From: Globobulimina sp.
Taxonomy: Eukaryota; Foraminifera; Rotaliida
Direction of reading: 5' to 3'
Assembly (NCBI GenBank): GCA_003354225.1
Contig: PIVH01000569.1
Location: 1 to 5,443 of the forward strand
Length of the DNA: 5,443 nt
Within the stretch, counting starts at the first letter, position 1. Each line of letters starts with the position of its first letter. Made by a program: the position numbers and the translations under genes. Below are positions 1 through 5,443 of this stretch, one piece after another. The notes under the pieces were generated by a model, which saw only the letters and a list, made by a program, of their open reading frames with translations, was not told where the DNA came from and did no database searches.

Positions 1-58
1 ATTTGCTAATTAATGTTGCAAGTTCTTCCTGACCCTTTTTGTTTTTTTGGTAAAATGC
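1..58 (-). CDS. possible partial exon at the left edge
   Basis: Read on the minus strand, the first 58 bases stay open to the window edge and give a lysine- and glutamate-rich peptide that looks coding (AFYQKNKKGQEELATLISK). It is preceded by a pyrimidine-leaning stretch ending in CTCAAG, a possible 3' splice site at 59-60. A GTATGA donor-like word lies upstream on the same strand at 229-234, but its flank has stops close by and could only be a mostly non-coding exon. I do not recognise the protein. A competing minus-strand frame from ATG at 135-137 to a stop at 6-8 encodes 43 residues over the same bases. The call rests on peptide character alone and is weak. Confidence 0.25.
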
Positions 59-353
59 CTTGAGAATAAAAGTGATATGGCAATAACAACTTGTTACTAT
101 GTTGCAAATATGAATCCCAAAATATGCGGTTTTTCATGCACAACTGTGTGAAAGGAATGCATTTAAGTCAGAATCGTCGAGAAGTTGGTGGATAAAGTAT
201 CGTAGAATTGCAAAATTGGATTCTTACTTCATACGGAGCAACTTAATAATTCAACTTCTCAACGCATAAACTTCTGAACCTCTCAACCTCTCAAGCTTTC
301 TTTCAATAAATCAACATGAAAAAACAGATTGCAAAGTCAGTAATGCTACGTAG
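59..353. other. intergenic stretch left of the PhyH gene
   Basis: No gene is supported here. The stretch contains a short degenerate run of tcaac-type words (CTTCTCAAC, CTTCTGAAC, CTCTCAAC, CTCTCAAG) at about 251-296. It is also the 3' flank of the minus-strand oxygenase gene. No canonical AATAAA signal in minus orientation is apparent within it. If the left-edge exon is real, part of this stretch would be its intron. Confidence 0.4.
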
Positions 354-1654
354 TCACAACACAGTCTTCATTCCATCCAAACCAATCCACAAATCATTAA
401 TTCTTTGCTCATCACTCATTTTATAAAAATCTTTATGTTGTATCCTATAATAAATATTATACCGAATATCCATTGAATAATTAATACCTCCTTTATGACA
501 TAAAAACGGATGACATAATATAATGTCACCAACATCAACATTGCATTGTTTATATTCAATGTCTTTCCATTTAGATCTGCCTTGTGGCCAATGGTTCTTT
601 TCCCAAAATCTATCATAACCATCTCGTATTAATATCTTTTGAATTTCATAGTGAGTGCCTGGCCAAACAGTAAACTGTCCACAAAACGGCATCTTTTGTT
701 GACTTATACCGCAGTCAAATGTTTATCTTTTTTGCCATTTGATACACGCATATCGTAAATATTTGATTGTATTGAATGTATCAACTGTCAAAAGCCAAAA
801 CTGTGAGGCATTGCATACCTTAATGCTATGCCTAACAATACATTAAATTGCGGCAAAACTTTATTCTTCAAGCCATCAACATGCCAATTAACCTCATCCT
901 CTTTGTACTCGCTTTTATTCGCAGGCGTTAACTGTGGATTATGTGGATATCGTAACGCCGGTTGGCAGCGAGTATTCTTTGCCGGAGCACTGCCAAACAA
1001 ATCAGCACATAATGAATATGCGTCACTTTGCGTGAATAAATTCATCATTTCTGCACTTCGGACAAACTCATTGTTGAACAGCGGGATTCCAGTGTGGGGA
1101 GCAATATTTTCCAAATGAATGCCTTGTCCCAATGAATAGTTTATTTTGCGTAGCGATTTTTCAATCAAGTTGTTTGATGCACCATTTTTAATCACCACAC
1201 AACCAATGTCTCTGAATTCGATTTTATTTTCTTTTGTTAAACTTCTGCCTGTTTGGTTTGGCGGTAAATAGTCATTGGACAATAACTGTGATCCACGGTT
1301 AATGATATCAACTCTGTGCATGCGTCCACCACAACTGCCTCTACCTCTGCCCATTCCTCTGCCGCGTCCTCTGTCTCTTCCTCTGCCCCTTCGAATTCCA
1401 CGTCCTCTTTGTCGATGGTGATTATTATGCGTGTGTTGATTGTGATTGATGTTATTTCCATGCATGTACATGTTGCCATTATTGTATCCATTAAATTGAG
1501 TGTCATGAAATATATTATTATTGTTGGTTATTGCACAGTTTCCATACATATTTCCTTGACTGTAAGGATCGACTTGCATTTGATTGTCTTGCTTGCTGTC
1601 TTGATGATATCCTCCCACATAATTGTGTGTCGAACCTGTGTGTTCTGTAGACAT
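354..1654 (-). CDS. PhyH-family Fe(II)/2-oxoglutarate dioxygenase with RG-repeat N-terminus
   Basis: A two-exon gene: exon 1 is 1654-819, the intron is 818-703, and exon 2 is 702-354 ending in TGA, giving 394 residues. Residues 1-80 are rich in Asn, His, Gly and Tyr. Residues 81-106 are an RG/GRG repeat typical of RNA-binding or arginine-methylated tails. The PhyH fold begins near residue 147 (FRDIGCVVI). The predicted iron ligands are H258 and D260 in WHVDGL and the distal H348 in CHKGG, with R359 as the likely 2-oxoglutarate anchor. GQFTVWPGTH at 287-296 matches the family's conserved Gly..WPGSH strand. The family hydroxylates small molecules or proteins; the substrate here is unknown. Splicing joins IAL to SQQKMPFCG in frame (AG|T). 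Without splicing, exon 1 stops soon after the donor and the distal ligands are lost. Typical members have 250-300 residues, so the N-terminal extension accounts for the extra length. ATG 1652-1654 is the first in the frame, with an A at -3. The family call is strong; the exact acceptor is slightly less certain. Confidence 0.85.
703..818 (-). other. 116-nt spliceosomal intron in the PhyH gene
   Basis: The donor is AG|GTATGC and the acceptor TATAAG|T. An ATTTGAC element lies 18-12 nt before the 3' splice site and is a likely branch site. The join keeps the frame and restores the expected PhyH order, with the HxD strand followed by the WPGTH strand. A second AG, in TTTTGACAG near the 5' end of the intron, is an alternative acceptor but does not lead to an open frame as good as this one. 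Confidence 0.75.
1294..1416 (-). repeat. RG-coding low-complexity tract
   Basis: The minus strand is strongly purine-rich and G-rich here, with GGNCGNGG-like codon repeats. It encodes residues from about 80 to 120 of the oxygenase, including the repeated GRGRG words. On the plus strand it reads as cctctgcc-type repeats, which also open unrelated frames that should not be taken as genes. Confidence 0.6.
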
Positions 1655-2320
1655 TCTACTTTCAAGTCAGTAGAAAACTAAATGTAGGTTATCTTGCATA
1701 GCAACTGGGTAAAATTCTGCTGTCTAACGAGTCCGACTCCGACCACTAAGGTTAATAACTAATACAGTCACTTGAAAAACAATAAATAAATTACAATTAG
1801 AAAAAATTAAAGACAAAATTAGCGAAAAAAGATAAAGGTATTGATTATTTTTGTTTTTTTTTGTTTTTTGTATTAATGATACATTTGATACAACAAACAC
1901 AAGCCATTTATTGCTAATGATATCCTTTAATCCATTTCCCATTCAACATATTATCGATATTTGTACCAGTAATTATCAGCAAATTAAATGTTGATTGTGA
2001 ACGATTTCATTTGTGTTTTTCATATGTCAACAAAACAATCGTTAGATTATTTTATCAGAAGAAATGCGGTCAATTTATAATTTTATTTGCATTTCAAACA
2101 CGTTGTGCATATTAAAAGTACATACTATATACATACGTGAAACATCACCAATCGGACAAAAAATATCTCATAAAAACGGGTACAAAATAAAGTTAATATT
2201 TGATACAAGTTTAAATATATTATCTACAATAAATATTCTATATATTTGTAGAAAGTAGAAACGAAATATTATCCTAGCACACAAACCTTGCGCCAAATAT
2301 ACTTAACTAAATAATGACGA
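1655..2320. other. 666-bp stretch with no supported gene
   Basis: This lies between the 5' end of the oxygenase gene and the 3' end of the zinc-finger gene, so it should hold the oxygenase promoter and the zinc-finger 3' UTR. It is AT-rich, with T-runs at about 1846-1869 and a small GAGTCCGACTC palindrome near 1729-1739. A minus-strand AATAAA (2082-2087) could serve the zinc-finger transcript, 234 nt past its stop. A minus-strand frame open from 2006 to a TAG at 1914-1916 encodes about 30 residues that look protein-like at the end (GTNIDNMLNGKWIKGYH). It has no convincing splice site or start, so I do not call it a gene. Confidence 0.4.
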
Positions 2321-2992
2321 TTATATTCTATAAATGCCTTTTGATATTCCCTGGTATGCATCATTAATAATTTGTATTTTTCTGATCGCATTCCTTTGTC
2401 CTAACACTTTACATCGTTCTTTTACTAAATGTATTTGAATTCCATTCCAGCGAATAAATTTCTTGCCACATAAATCACAGCGAAATTTATATTCCTTCTT
2501 ATAATGTATATCTGTTATATGTGCTGTACATTCATTCTCATCTGCAAATATTTTTGAATTATCACAATCTGGAAAACTGCACACGAATCCATGTGAAAAA
2601 TGCAATGAAAATATATGTTTCTTCAAATGAAATCCCGATCCAAATGATGTATTACATTGTTCAATGTTACATTTATTCATTTTTTCATCACATATTACTT
2701 GACCATTTTCTATCATTTTATTCAATATGAGATTTGCTTCAGGTTTTGCCATTGATGGCTTTACATATTTTTTAATGTCATGCATGTTAATTCTTGGTTT
2801 CTTTTTTGTATTACCACCGTTACTAATTGTTTTCTTTGCAATTGTTCTGACTGTATACGATTTATGTTCGTCATCTTCAGCTGCAACGTTACCATCTGTT
2901 TCTTCACTTAATTTGCTCCGTTTTGATAATCTTATTGCGAATATAACAAATTTATTGATTTCATTTTGTGCTAGTGATCCTTTGTTGGCCAT
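2321..2992 (-). CDS. small basic protein with three C2H2/C2HC zinc fingers
   Basis: An intronless frame of 223 residues with a favourable start context (CAAAAATGG) and a pyrimidine-rich leader. Finger 1 uses C108, C113, H126 and H131 (C-x4-C-x12-H-x4-H). Finger 2 uses C138, C143, H158 and H163 (C-x4-C-x14-H-x4-H). Finger 3 uses C172, C175, H188 and a terminal C194 (C-x2-C-x12-H-x5-C), so it is a C2HC variant. Basic patches at 21-27 (RLSKRSK) and 63-75 suggest nuclear localisation. The protein probably binds DNA or RNA in the nucleus, but no target can be inferred. Residues 71-97 are a predicted helical stretch with a vague resemblance to histone H2B. Linkers between fingers are not the TGEKP type, so this is not a KRAB/Krüppel-like array. 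The gene reads away from the discoidin-like fragment upstream and shows no clear co-regulation with it. Confidence 0.75.
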   Translation of the reverse strand: MANKGSLAQNEINKFVIFAIRLSKRSKLSEETDGNVAAEDDEHKSYTVRTIAKKTISNGGNTKKKPRINMHDIKKYVKPSMAKPEANLILNKMIENGQVICDEKMNKCNIEQCNTSFGSGFHLKKHIFSLHFSHGFVCSFPDCDNSKIFADENECTAHITDIHYKKEYKFRCDLCGKKFIRWNGIQIHLVKERCKVLGQRNAIRKIQIINDAYQGISKGIYRI

Positions 2993-3138
2993 TTTTGATG
3001 TTATTTGGAGACTTTGGAGGTGTGAAGTGATGGAAGGGATTGGAATGTGTTGAATTGAGTGAAGTAGTAGTTAACTGACGGATTATTTGATGCAGAGGCA
3101 AATAACACGTATTATATACAATTTCCTTCCAAACAAGC

Positions 3139-3552
3139 TCATTCTGTCAGAAATAATGAATCAAAACAGGATAATAAATATGGTACGTGTGGGTTATCTG
3201 CATAACAAGTCGCACAAACTAAGATATGTGACACATATTTAATAGCAGCAAATGTTAATGTTAATGTTTCATTATTTCTTTCCGCCAACCAATAACTTGA
3301 ATGTGTCTTTCCTTTCACACTTCCATTAAATAAATATTCCATATAATAATAATTGCTGTTGTTATAAACAGGAACCGACGAATGAACCACTGTGCCATTT
3401 GGTGCTGTATACGTTTTTGATCCAGATTTACCACCTATTATTTTATTTTTTTTTGTCAAATTAAAAAGTATAATAATTATATGTCATACCTTGACCTCCT
3501 GTTAAATCAAATAATTTTGTAGTATTCCAATCAATTTTATTATCATCAACAT
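3139..3552 (-). CDS. front part of a discoidin-like (F5/8 type C-like) domain protein, 5' incomplete
   Basis: Exon A is 3552-3490 (reading VDDNKIDWNTTKLFDLTGGQ), the intron 3489-3435, and exon B 3434-3139 to a TGA. Together they give about 118 residues. The core of exon B (KTYTAPNGT, then YLFNGSVKG, SSYWLAE, LTLTF and KYVSHI) follows the order of a galactose-binding-like beta-sandwich: FDG-like loop, a tryptophan strand, then the L-x-L-x-F strand. Domains of this kind usually bind sugars or lipids outside the cell. No signal peptide is visible because the 5' exon is missing: the frame is closed by TAA upstream and exon A most likely starts after a CATACAG acceptor at 3553-3554. After KYVSHI the sequence (LVCATCYADNPHVPYLL, then CFDS) is less clear, and the domain's last strand is absent. 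A frame of similar type on the other strand next door carries such an end. Family assignment is by pattern only. Confidence 0.5.
3435..3489 (-). other. 55-nt spliceosomal intron in the discoidin-like gene
   Basis: The donor is CAAG|GTATGA and the acceptor AATAATAG|GTGG. An ATTTGAC word stands about 20 nt before the acceptor. Removal joins GGQ to GGKSGS in frame (G|GT). The donor and branch words match those of the oxygenase intron, which supports both calls. Confidence 0.65.
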
Positions 3553-3561
3553 CTGTATGTT

Positions 3562-3597
3562 ATTGATTCACACAAAGTTATGTTCATTGATTCACAC
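3562..3597 (+). repeat. 12-bp direct repeat, period 24
   Basis: ATTGATTCACAC occurs at 3562-3573 and again at 3586-3597. The two copies lie in the gap between the opposed discoidin-like pieces and create the repeated IDSH peptide at the start of the plus-strand frame. Confidence 0.7.
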
Positions 3598-3849
3598 TGC
3601 AATGTATACACATTACACATAGCAAATGATAGATGCTCAGATTACAGTGTTGATGGATATGGATTGGATAATAAATGGAACAAAATATGTGATACAGTTA
3701 ATACAAGCAATGATAAGCTTGGTGATACCCGTTGTCATATGGTTAGAAAACCAGTCTCAAAAATACGGTTTATTGTAAAGAAAAGTAAAGATTTGAATAC
3801 GGTTTATTGTCTTTGTTTGAAGGAAATTGATATTTATGTTGCAAATTAG
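3580..3849 (+). CDS. back part of a discoidin-like domain, orphan fragment
   Basis: An 89-residue frame on the plus strand, lying head to head with the minus-strand discoidin-like gene. From residue 19 on it reads as the C-terminal half of a beta-sandwich domain: CSDYSVDGYGLDNKW, then KICDTVNTSNDKLGDTR, then VSKIRFIVKK and a closing LKEIDIYV, like the conserved R-E-I-E-V-Y end of F5/8 type C domains. It lacks the front of the domain. The frame is open upstream to 3523, but those codons (including a repeated IDSH) look non-coding, and the ATG at 3580 may not be a real start. A splice acceptor such as ACATAG at about 3616-3621 is an alternative. No matching front half lies upstream on the same strand. 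It may be a pseudogene fragment or half of an inverted gene. Confidence 0.45.
   Translation: MFIDSHCNVYTLHIANDRCSDYSVDGYGLDNKWNKICDTVNTSNDKLGDTRCHMVRKPVSKIRFIVKKSKDLNTVYCLCLKEIDIYVAN
3762..3810 (+). repeat. 15-bp exact direct repeat inside the discoidin-like fragment
   Basis: AATACGGTTTATTGT occurs at 3762-3776 and 3796-3810. The offset is 34 bases, so the two copies are read in different frames (within KIRFIV and NTVYC). It suggests a small local duplication in this fragment. Confidence 0.7.
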
Positions 3850-4122
3850 TCAACAACAGATTCAAAAACGATAAAATATTTTAAAATGCAAACCATGGTT
3901 ACAGAGAATAATTTTCTTAACTTGTGTTCGATCAAACATTTTCTTCTTGATTGGTAATAAAATTAAAAAGAATAAGGACAGTAAGCAATCATTGTGATAA
4001 CAAAACATAACACAAAGCTACAGCACCATATTGAGCAGCATGTGTGTTTCCTGCGAGTAACGACGACATTTGATCTTAATAGCGGTTTTGTATCTGTCTA
4101 AAAAAAAACTTTAATACTATTA
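3850..4122. other. intergenic, with a candidate poly(A) signal
   Basis: No gene is supported here. An AATAAA word at 3956-3961 lies 107 nt past the stop of the plus-strand discoidin-like frame and could end its transcript. The right part should hold the promoter of the sulfotransferase-like gene; I see no core promoter element I can defend. Confidence 0.35.
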
Positions 4123-4755
4123 ATGTCAAAAGTCACACTCACACACTACCGAACATGCATATTTATGCTAATTTTGACCACAATATTCTCATTACTGGTA
4201 TTCAATGCTAGATTCCAATCGCACATCGTATTAATATCATATACAAAAGAGCATCAAATTTCAAATGAGAAATCATATGCATTGAAATCAACACTGCATC
4301 CATATAACGCAGCAACTTATGTATTTAGAAACAAATCAGAAATGAGCAAATTACCACATGTCGATGTCAAAGATATATATCCATATTTGGATGAAAATAT
4401 GAAATCAAATAATCTGAGAATCAGTGGCATGTCATATGTTTTTGCAGATAGGATTAATAAAATATTATTTTGTTTAATTCCAAAGACTTCATGTTCAATG
4501 TTTAAATTGTTAGTACATTTTATCCATAATCACAATCCACAGCAGCTCAACGTTTGGGAAACTAAGTATAGGCCGGAAAGAATACATAAACATGTTGACA
4601 CAGCTTTGTTTATCACACCCCATCAAAGTATAAATCAAAGTGTATCCAACACATATTTTGCGATTTTGCCTGACACGAAATTTTTGGCGATTTCGTACTC
4701 AGAGTTGAGTGAACAGTTACTGCTGAATTTTTGCACTGATATACCTGTTGTATGA
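4123..4755 (+). CDS. carbohydrate sulfotransferase-like type II membrane protein, C-terminally truncated or spliced
   Basis: A 210-residue frame. Residues 11-28 form one hydrophobic segment after a short, partly basic N-terminus, as in Golgi type II enzymes. Residues 117-128 (CLIPKTSCSMFK) fit the 5'-phosphosulfate-binding loop of the HNK-1/chondroitin sulfotransferase group (consensus C-x-x-P-K-x-x-C/S-T/S-x-x-K). Sequons at N70 and N171 fit a lumenal stem and domain. Such enzymes move sulfate from PAPS to sugar chains. The second PAPS motif (R-D/N-P-x-x-R-L-x-S) should follow a strand like KFLAI at 186-190, but the sequence goes to SYSELSEQ and stops. Residues 193-205 are encoded by the left arm of an inverted repeat. 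Family members are usually 300-400 residues, so about a third is missing. Either the gene is broken, or it is spliced: the stop TGA lies inside a GTATGA donor word (4750-4755) identical to the donor of the discoidin-like intron. No later exon is visible in the window. Confidence 0.6.
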   Translation: MSKVTLTHYRTCIFMLILTTIFSLLVFNARFQSHIVLISYTKEHQISNEKSYALKSTLHPYNAATYVFRNKSEMSKLPHVDVKDIYPYLDENMKSNNLRISGMSYVFADRINKILFCLIPKTSCSMFKLLVHFIHNHNPQQLNVWETKYRPERIHKHVDTALFITPHQSINQSVSNTYFAILPDTKFLAISYSELSEQLLLNFCTDIPVV

Positions 4756-4803
4756 ACGTACCAACATGCAAAAATTCAGCGGTAACGGTTCACTCAACTC
4801 TGA
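4699..4803. repeat. 37-bp inverted repeat forming a long hairpin
   Basis: The left arm is 4699-4735 and the right arm 4767-4803, with two mismatches (one a G-U pair in plus-strand RNA) and a 31-nt spacer. The spacer has a further TGTTG/CAACA pair. The ends read CAGAGTTGAG and CTCAACTCTG, which resemble the CAGNGTTG/CAACNCTG ends of hAT-type transposons. The 8 bases flanking each side do not match, so there is no target duplication. It could be a foldback or MITE remnant, or a hairpin RNA. It overlaps the end of the sulfotransferase-like frame. Confidence 0.8.
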
Positions 4804-4914
4804 ATAATTTACGGTAAAATAGGCGTTGGTGGCGCGTTAAACCATTTGCCGAATTTTCGGTCACCCACACGAAAATTTTTAGTGTTATGTCTGGCGACCT
4901 AAATACTGACCTGC
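4804..4914. other. non-coding stretch with raised GC, right of the hairpin
   Basis: This stretch has more CG and GC words (ggcgcg, ggcg) than its neighbours and a small CCGAATTTTCGG near-palindrome at 4849-4860. A plus-strand frame opens right after the hairpin (4804) and runs about 32 codons, but it carries no recognisable sulfotransferase motif. It may belong to the same mobile remnant as the hairpin. Confidence 0.35.
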
Positions 4915-4923
4915 TTTTTCGAT

Positions 4924-5179
4924 ACATCCATTCCCTCGATAATTAAAGAACCAAGCACCAGCAAATGCATCAATGATACTATAAAATTTTCGTTTTTTCG
5001 ATTACCAACACATCTCCACATCCATTTTCTCGATCCTGAAACAACCAAAGCATCAGCAAAAGCATCAATAATACTATAAAATTTTCGTTTTTTCGATTAC
5101 CAACATATCTCCACATCCATTTCCTTGATCCTGAAACAACCAAGCACCAGCAAAAGCATAAATAATAATATAAAAATTT
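4924..5179 (+). repeat. minisatellite, 2.7 copies of a unit of about 95 bp
   Basis: Copy 1 is 4924-5017 (94 bp), copy 2 is 5018-5112 (95 bp) and copy 3 is 5113-5179 (partial, 67 bp). Each begins ACATCCAT and contains the words CAGCAAA.GCAT and AATA/ATGATA..ATAAAA. Copies 1 and 2 share an unbroken run of more than 30 bases towards the end of the unit (around 4980-5010 and 5074-5104). Copy 3 breaks off at TAAAAATTT. The unit has no long open frame. Confidence 0.85.
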
Positions 5180-5212
5180 ATGTTACCGCAGCAATTTTTT
5201 GTTCCTTTCTTC

Positions 5213-5356
5213 TGATTCTTCTTTAATTGTCCGATAAAATCAATATTTTTGATGTTTCGCTTTTGATTCTTCTTTACAGTTCAATAAATTCAATATATTC
5301 GGTGTTTTCTTTCCTATTATTCTATATTGTTTACTAAATTTGGTGTTTTCTTTTCG
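5213..5356 (+). repeat. degenerate 51-bp tandem repeat
   Basis: Three units start at 5213 (TGATTCTTCTTTAATTGTC), 5264 (TGATTCTTCTTTACAGTTC) and 5315 (TATTATTCTATATTGTTTAC), 51 bp apart. Each runs through an AAATTCAATAT-like core to a G(A/G)TGTTT end. The third copy is shorter and more diverged. It follows directly on the 95-bp array but shares no unit with it. Confidence 0.65.
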
Positions 5357-5443
5357 TAAAAAATTAAATTTTATTATTTTTAATAAAAAATTTTCAATAC
5401 CGTACCTCTAAACATTAAACCATTCTAATAAAACGCTCACATG
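5357..5443. other. AT-rich right edge, no gene seen
   Basis: The last bases are A/T runs, with an AATAAA word at 5427-5432 in plus orientation. No coding frame or splice acceptor that continues the sulfotransferase-like gene can be seen before the edge. Confidence 0.4.

Noticed and set aside
828-1118. Plus-strand frame of 96 residues
   Set aside because: It lies antisense to the catalytic exon of the oxygenase, which has clear motifs; no family features are visible in this frame.
1316-1681. Plus-strand Ser/Thr/Ala-rich frame and minus-strand acidic frame (1237-1506)
   Set aside because: Both are other-frame readings of the RG-coding repeat and the Asn-rich segment.
1729-1742. GAGTCCGACTCCGAC palindrome/short repeat
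   Set aside because: Such words also occur at ends of short interspersed elements, but a single short occurrence without a body or tail does not support one.
1724-1942. Minus-strand frame of 72 residues with a hydrophobic middle
   Set aside because: The hydrophobic and lysine stretches come from T- and A-runs; the frame overlaps an equally open short alternative and has no recognisable motif.
1914-2006. Minus-strand 30-codon open stretch ending in GKWIKGYH and stop
   Set aside because: The peptide looks somewhat protein-like, but no acceptor AG precedes it in the right place and no start or family can be named.
2064-2258. Plus-strand frame of 64 residues in the gene-free stretch
   Set aside because: It is AT-driven and rich in Ile and Asn, with no domain, no good start context and no splice signals of the kind seen elsewhere in the window.
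2727-3053. Plus-strand hydrophobic frame of 108 residues
   Set aside because: It is antisense to the N-terminal half of the zinc-finger gene; the hydrophobic runs come from reading lysine codons on the opposite strand as phenylalanine and leucine.
3111-3118. TATATAAT word about 120 nt upstream of the zinc-finger start, minus strand
   Set aside because: It could be a TATA box, but such words are frequent by chance in DNA this AT-rich.
1-5443. CRISPR array, tRNA, rRNA or bacterial operon features
   Set aside because: No regularly spaced repeats with unique spacers, no tRNA B-box-like word with a cloverleaf, and the genes contain introns.

Overview
The window is AT-rich eukaryotic nuclear DNA. 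Two short GT-AG introns can be placed from reading-frame and domain continuity. The proteins are eukaryotic types: an RG-repeat (RGG-like) tail on a 2-oxoglutarate oxygenase, C2H2 zinc fingers, a discoidin-like domain and a type II membrane sulfotransferase. There is no operon structure and no ribosome-binding-site pattern. I cannot place the lineage. A protist, an alga or an early-branching animal would all fit, and no single gene decides it.

Layout, left to right. Positions 1-58 may be the edge of a minus-strand exon that runs off the window. Positions 354-1654 (minus) hold a complete two-exon gene for a phytanoyl-CoA dioxygenase (PhyH)-family Fe(II)/2-oxoglutarate oxygenase, with an Asn/His/Gly-rich and RG-repeat N-terminus. 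Positions 1655-2320 show no gene I can support. Positions 2321-2992 (minus) encode a small basic protein with three zinc fingers. Positions 3139-3552 (minus, two exons) encode the front part of a discoidin-like (F5/8 type C-like) domain. Positions 3580-3849 (plus) encode what looks like the back part of a similar domain in the opposite orientation. Positions 4123-4755 (plus) encode the N-terminal two-thirds of a Golgi-type carbohydrate sulfotransferase. That frame runs into a 37-bp inverted repeat (4699-4803) just where the second PAPS-binding motif should follow. The rest, 4804-5443, is repeat-rich non-coding DNA: a 2.7-copy minisatellite of about 95 bp, then a degenerate 51-bp tandem repeat.

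The genes are on both strands and I see no shared pathway. The most useful signals are the RG-repeat/PhyH architecture, the split and inverted discoidin-like pieces, the hairpin at the sulfotransferase break, and the matching splice signals (donor GTATG, ATTTGAC near the acceptor) in both introns. I did not find a clearly new multi-gene system.
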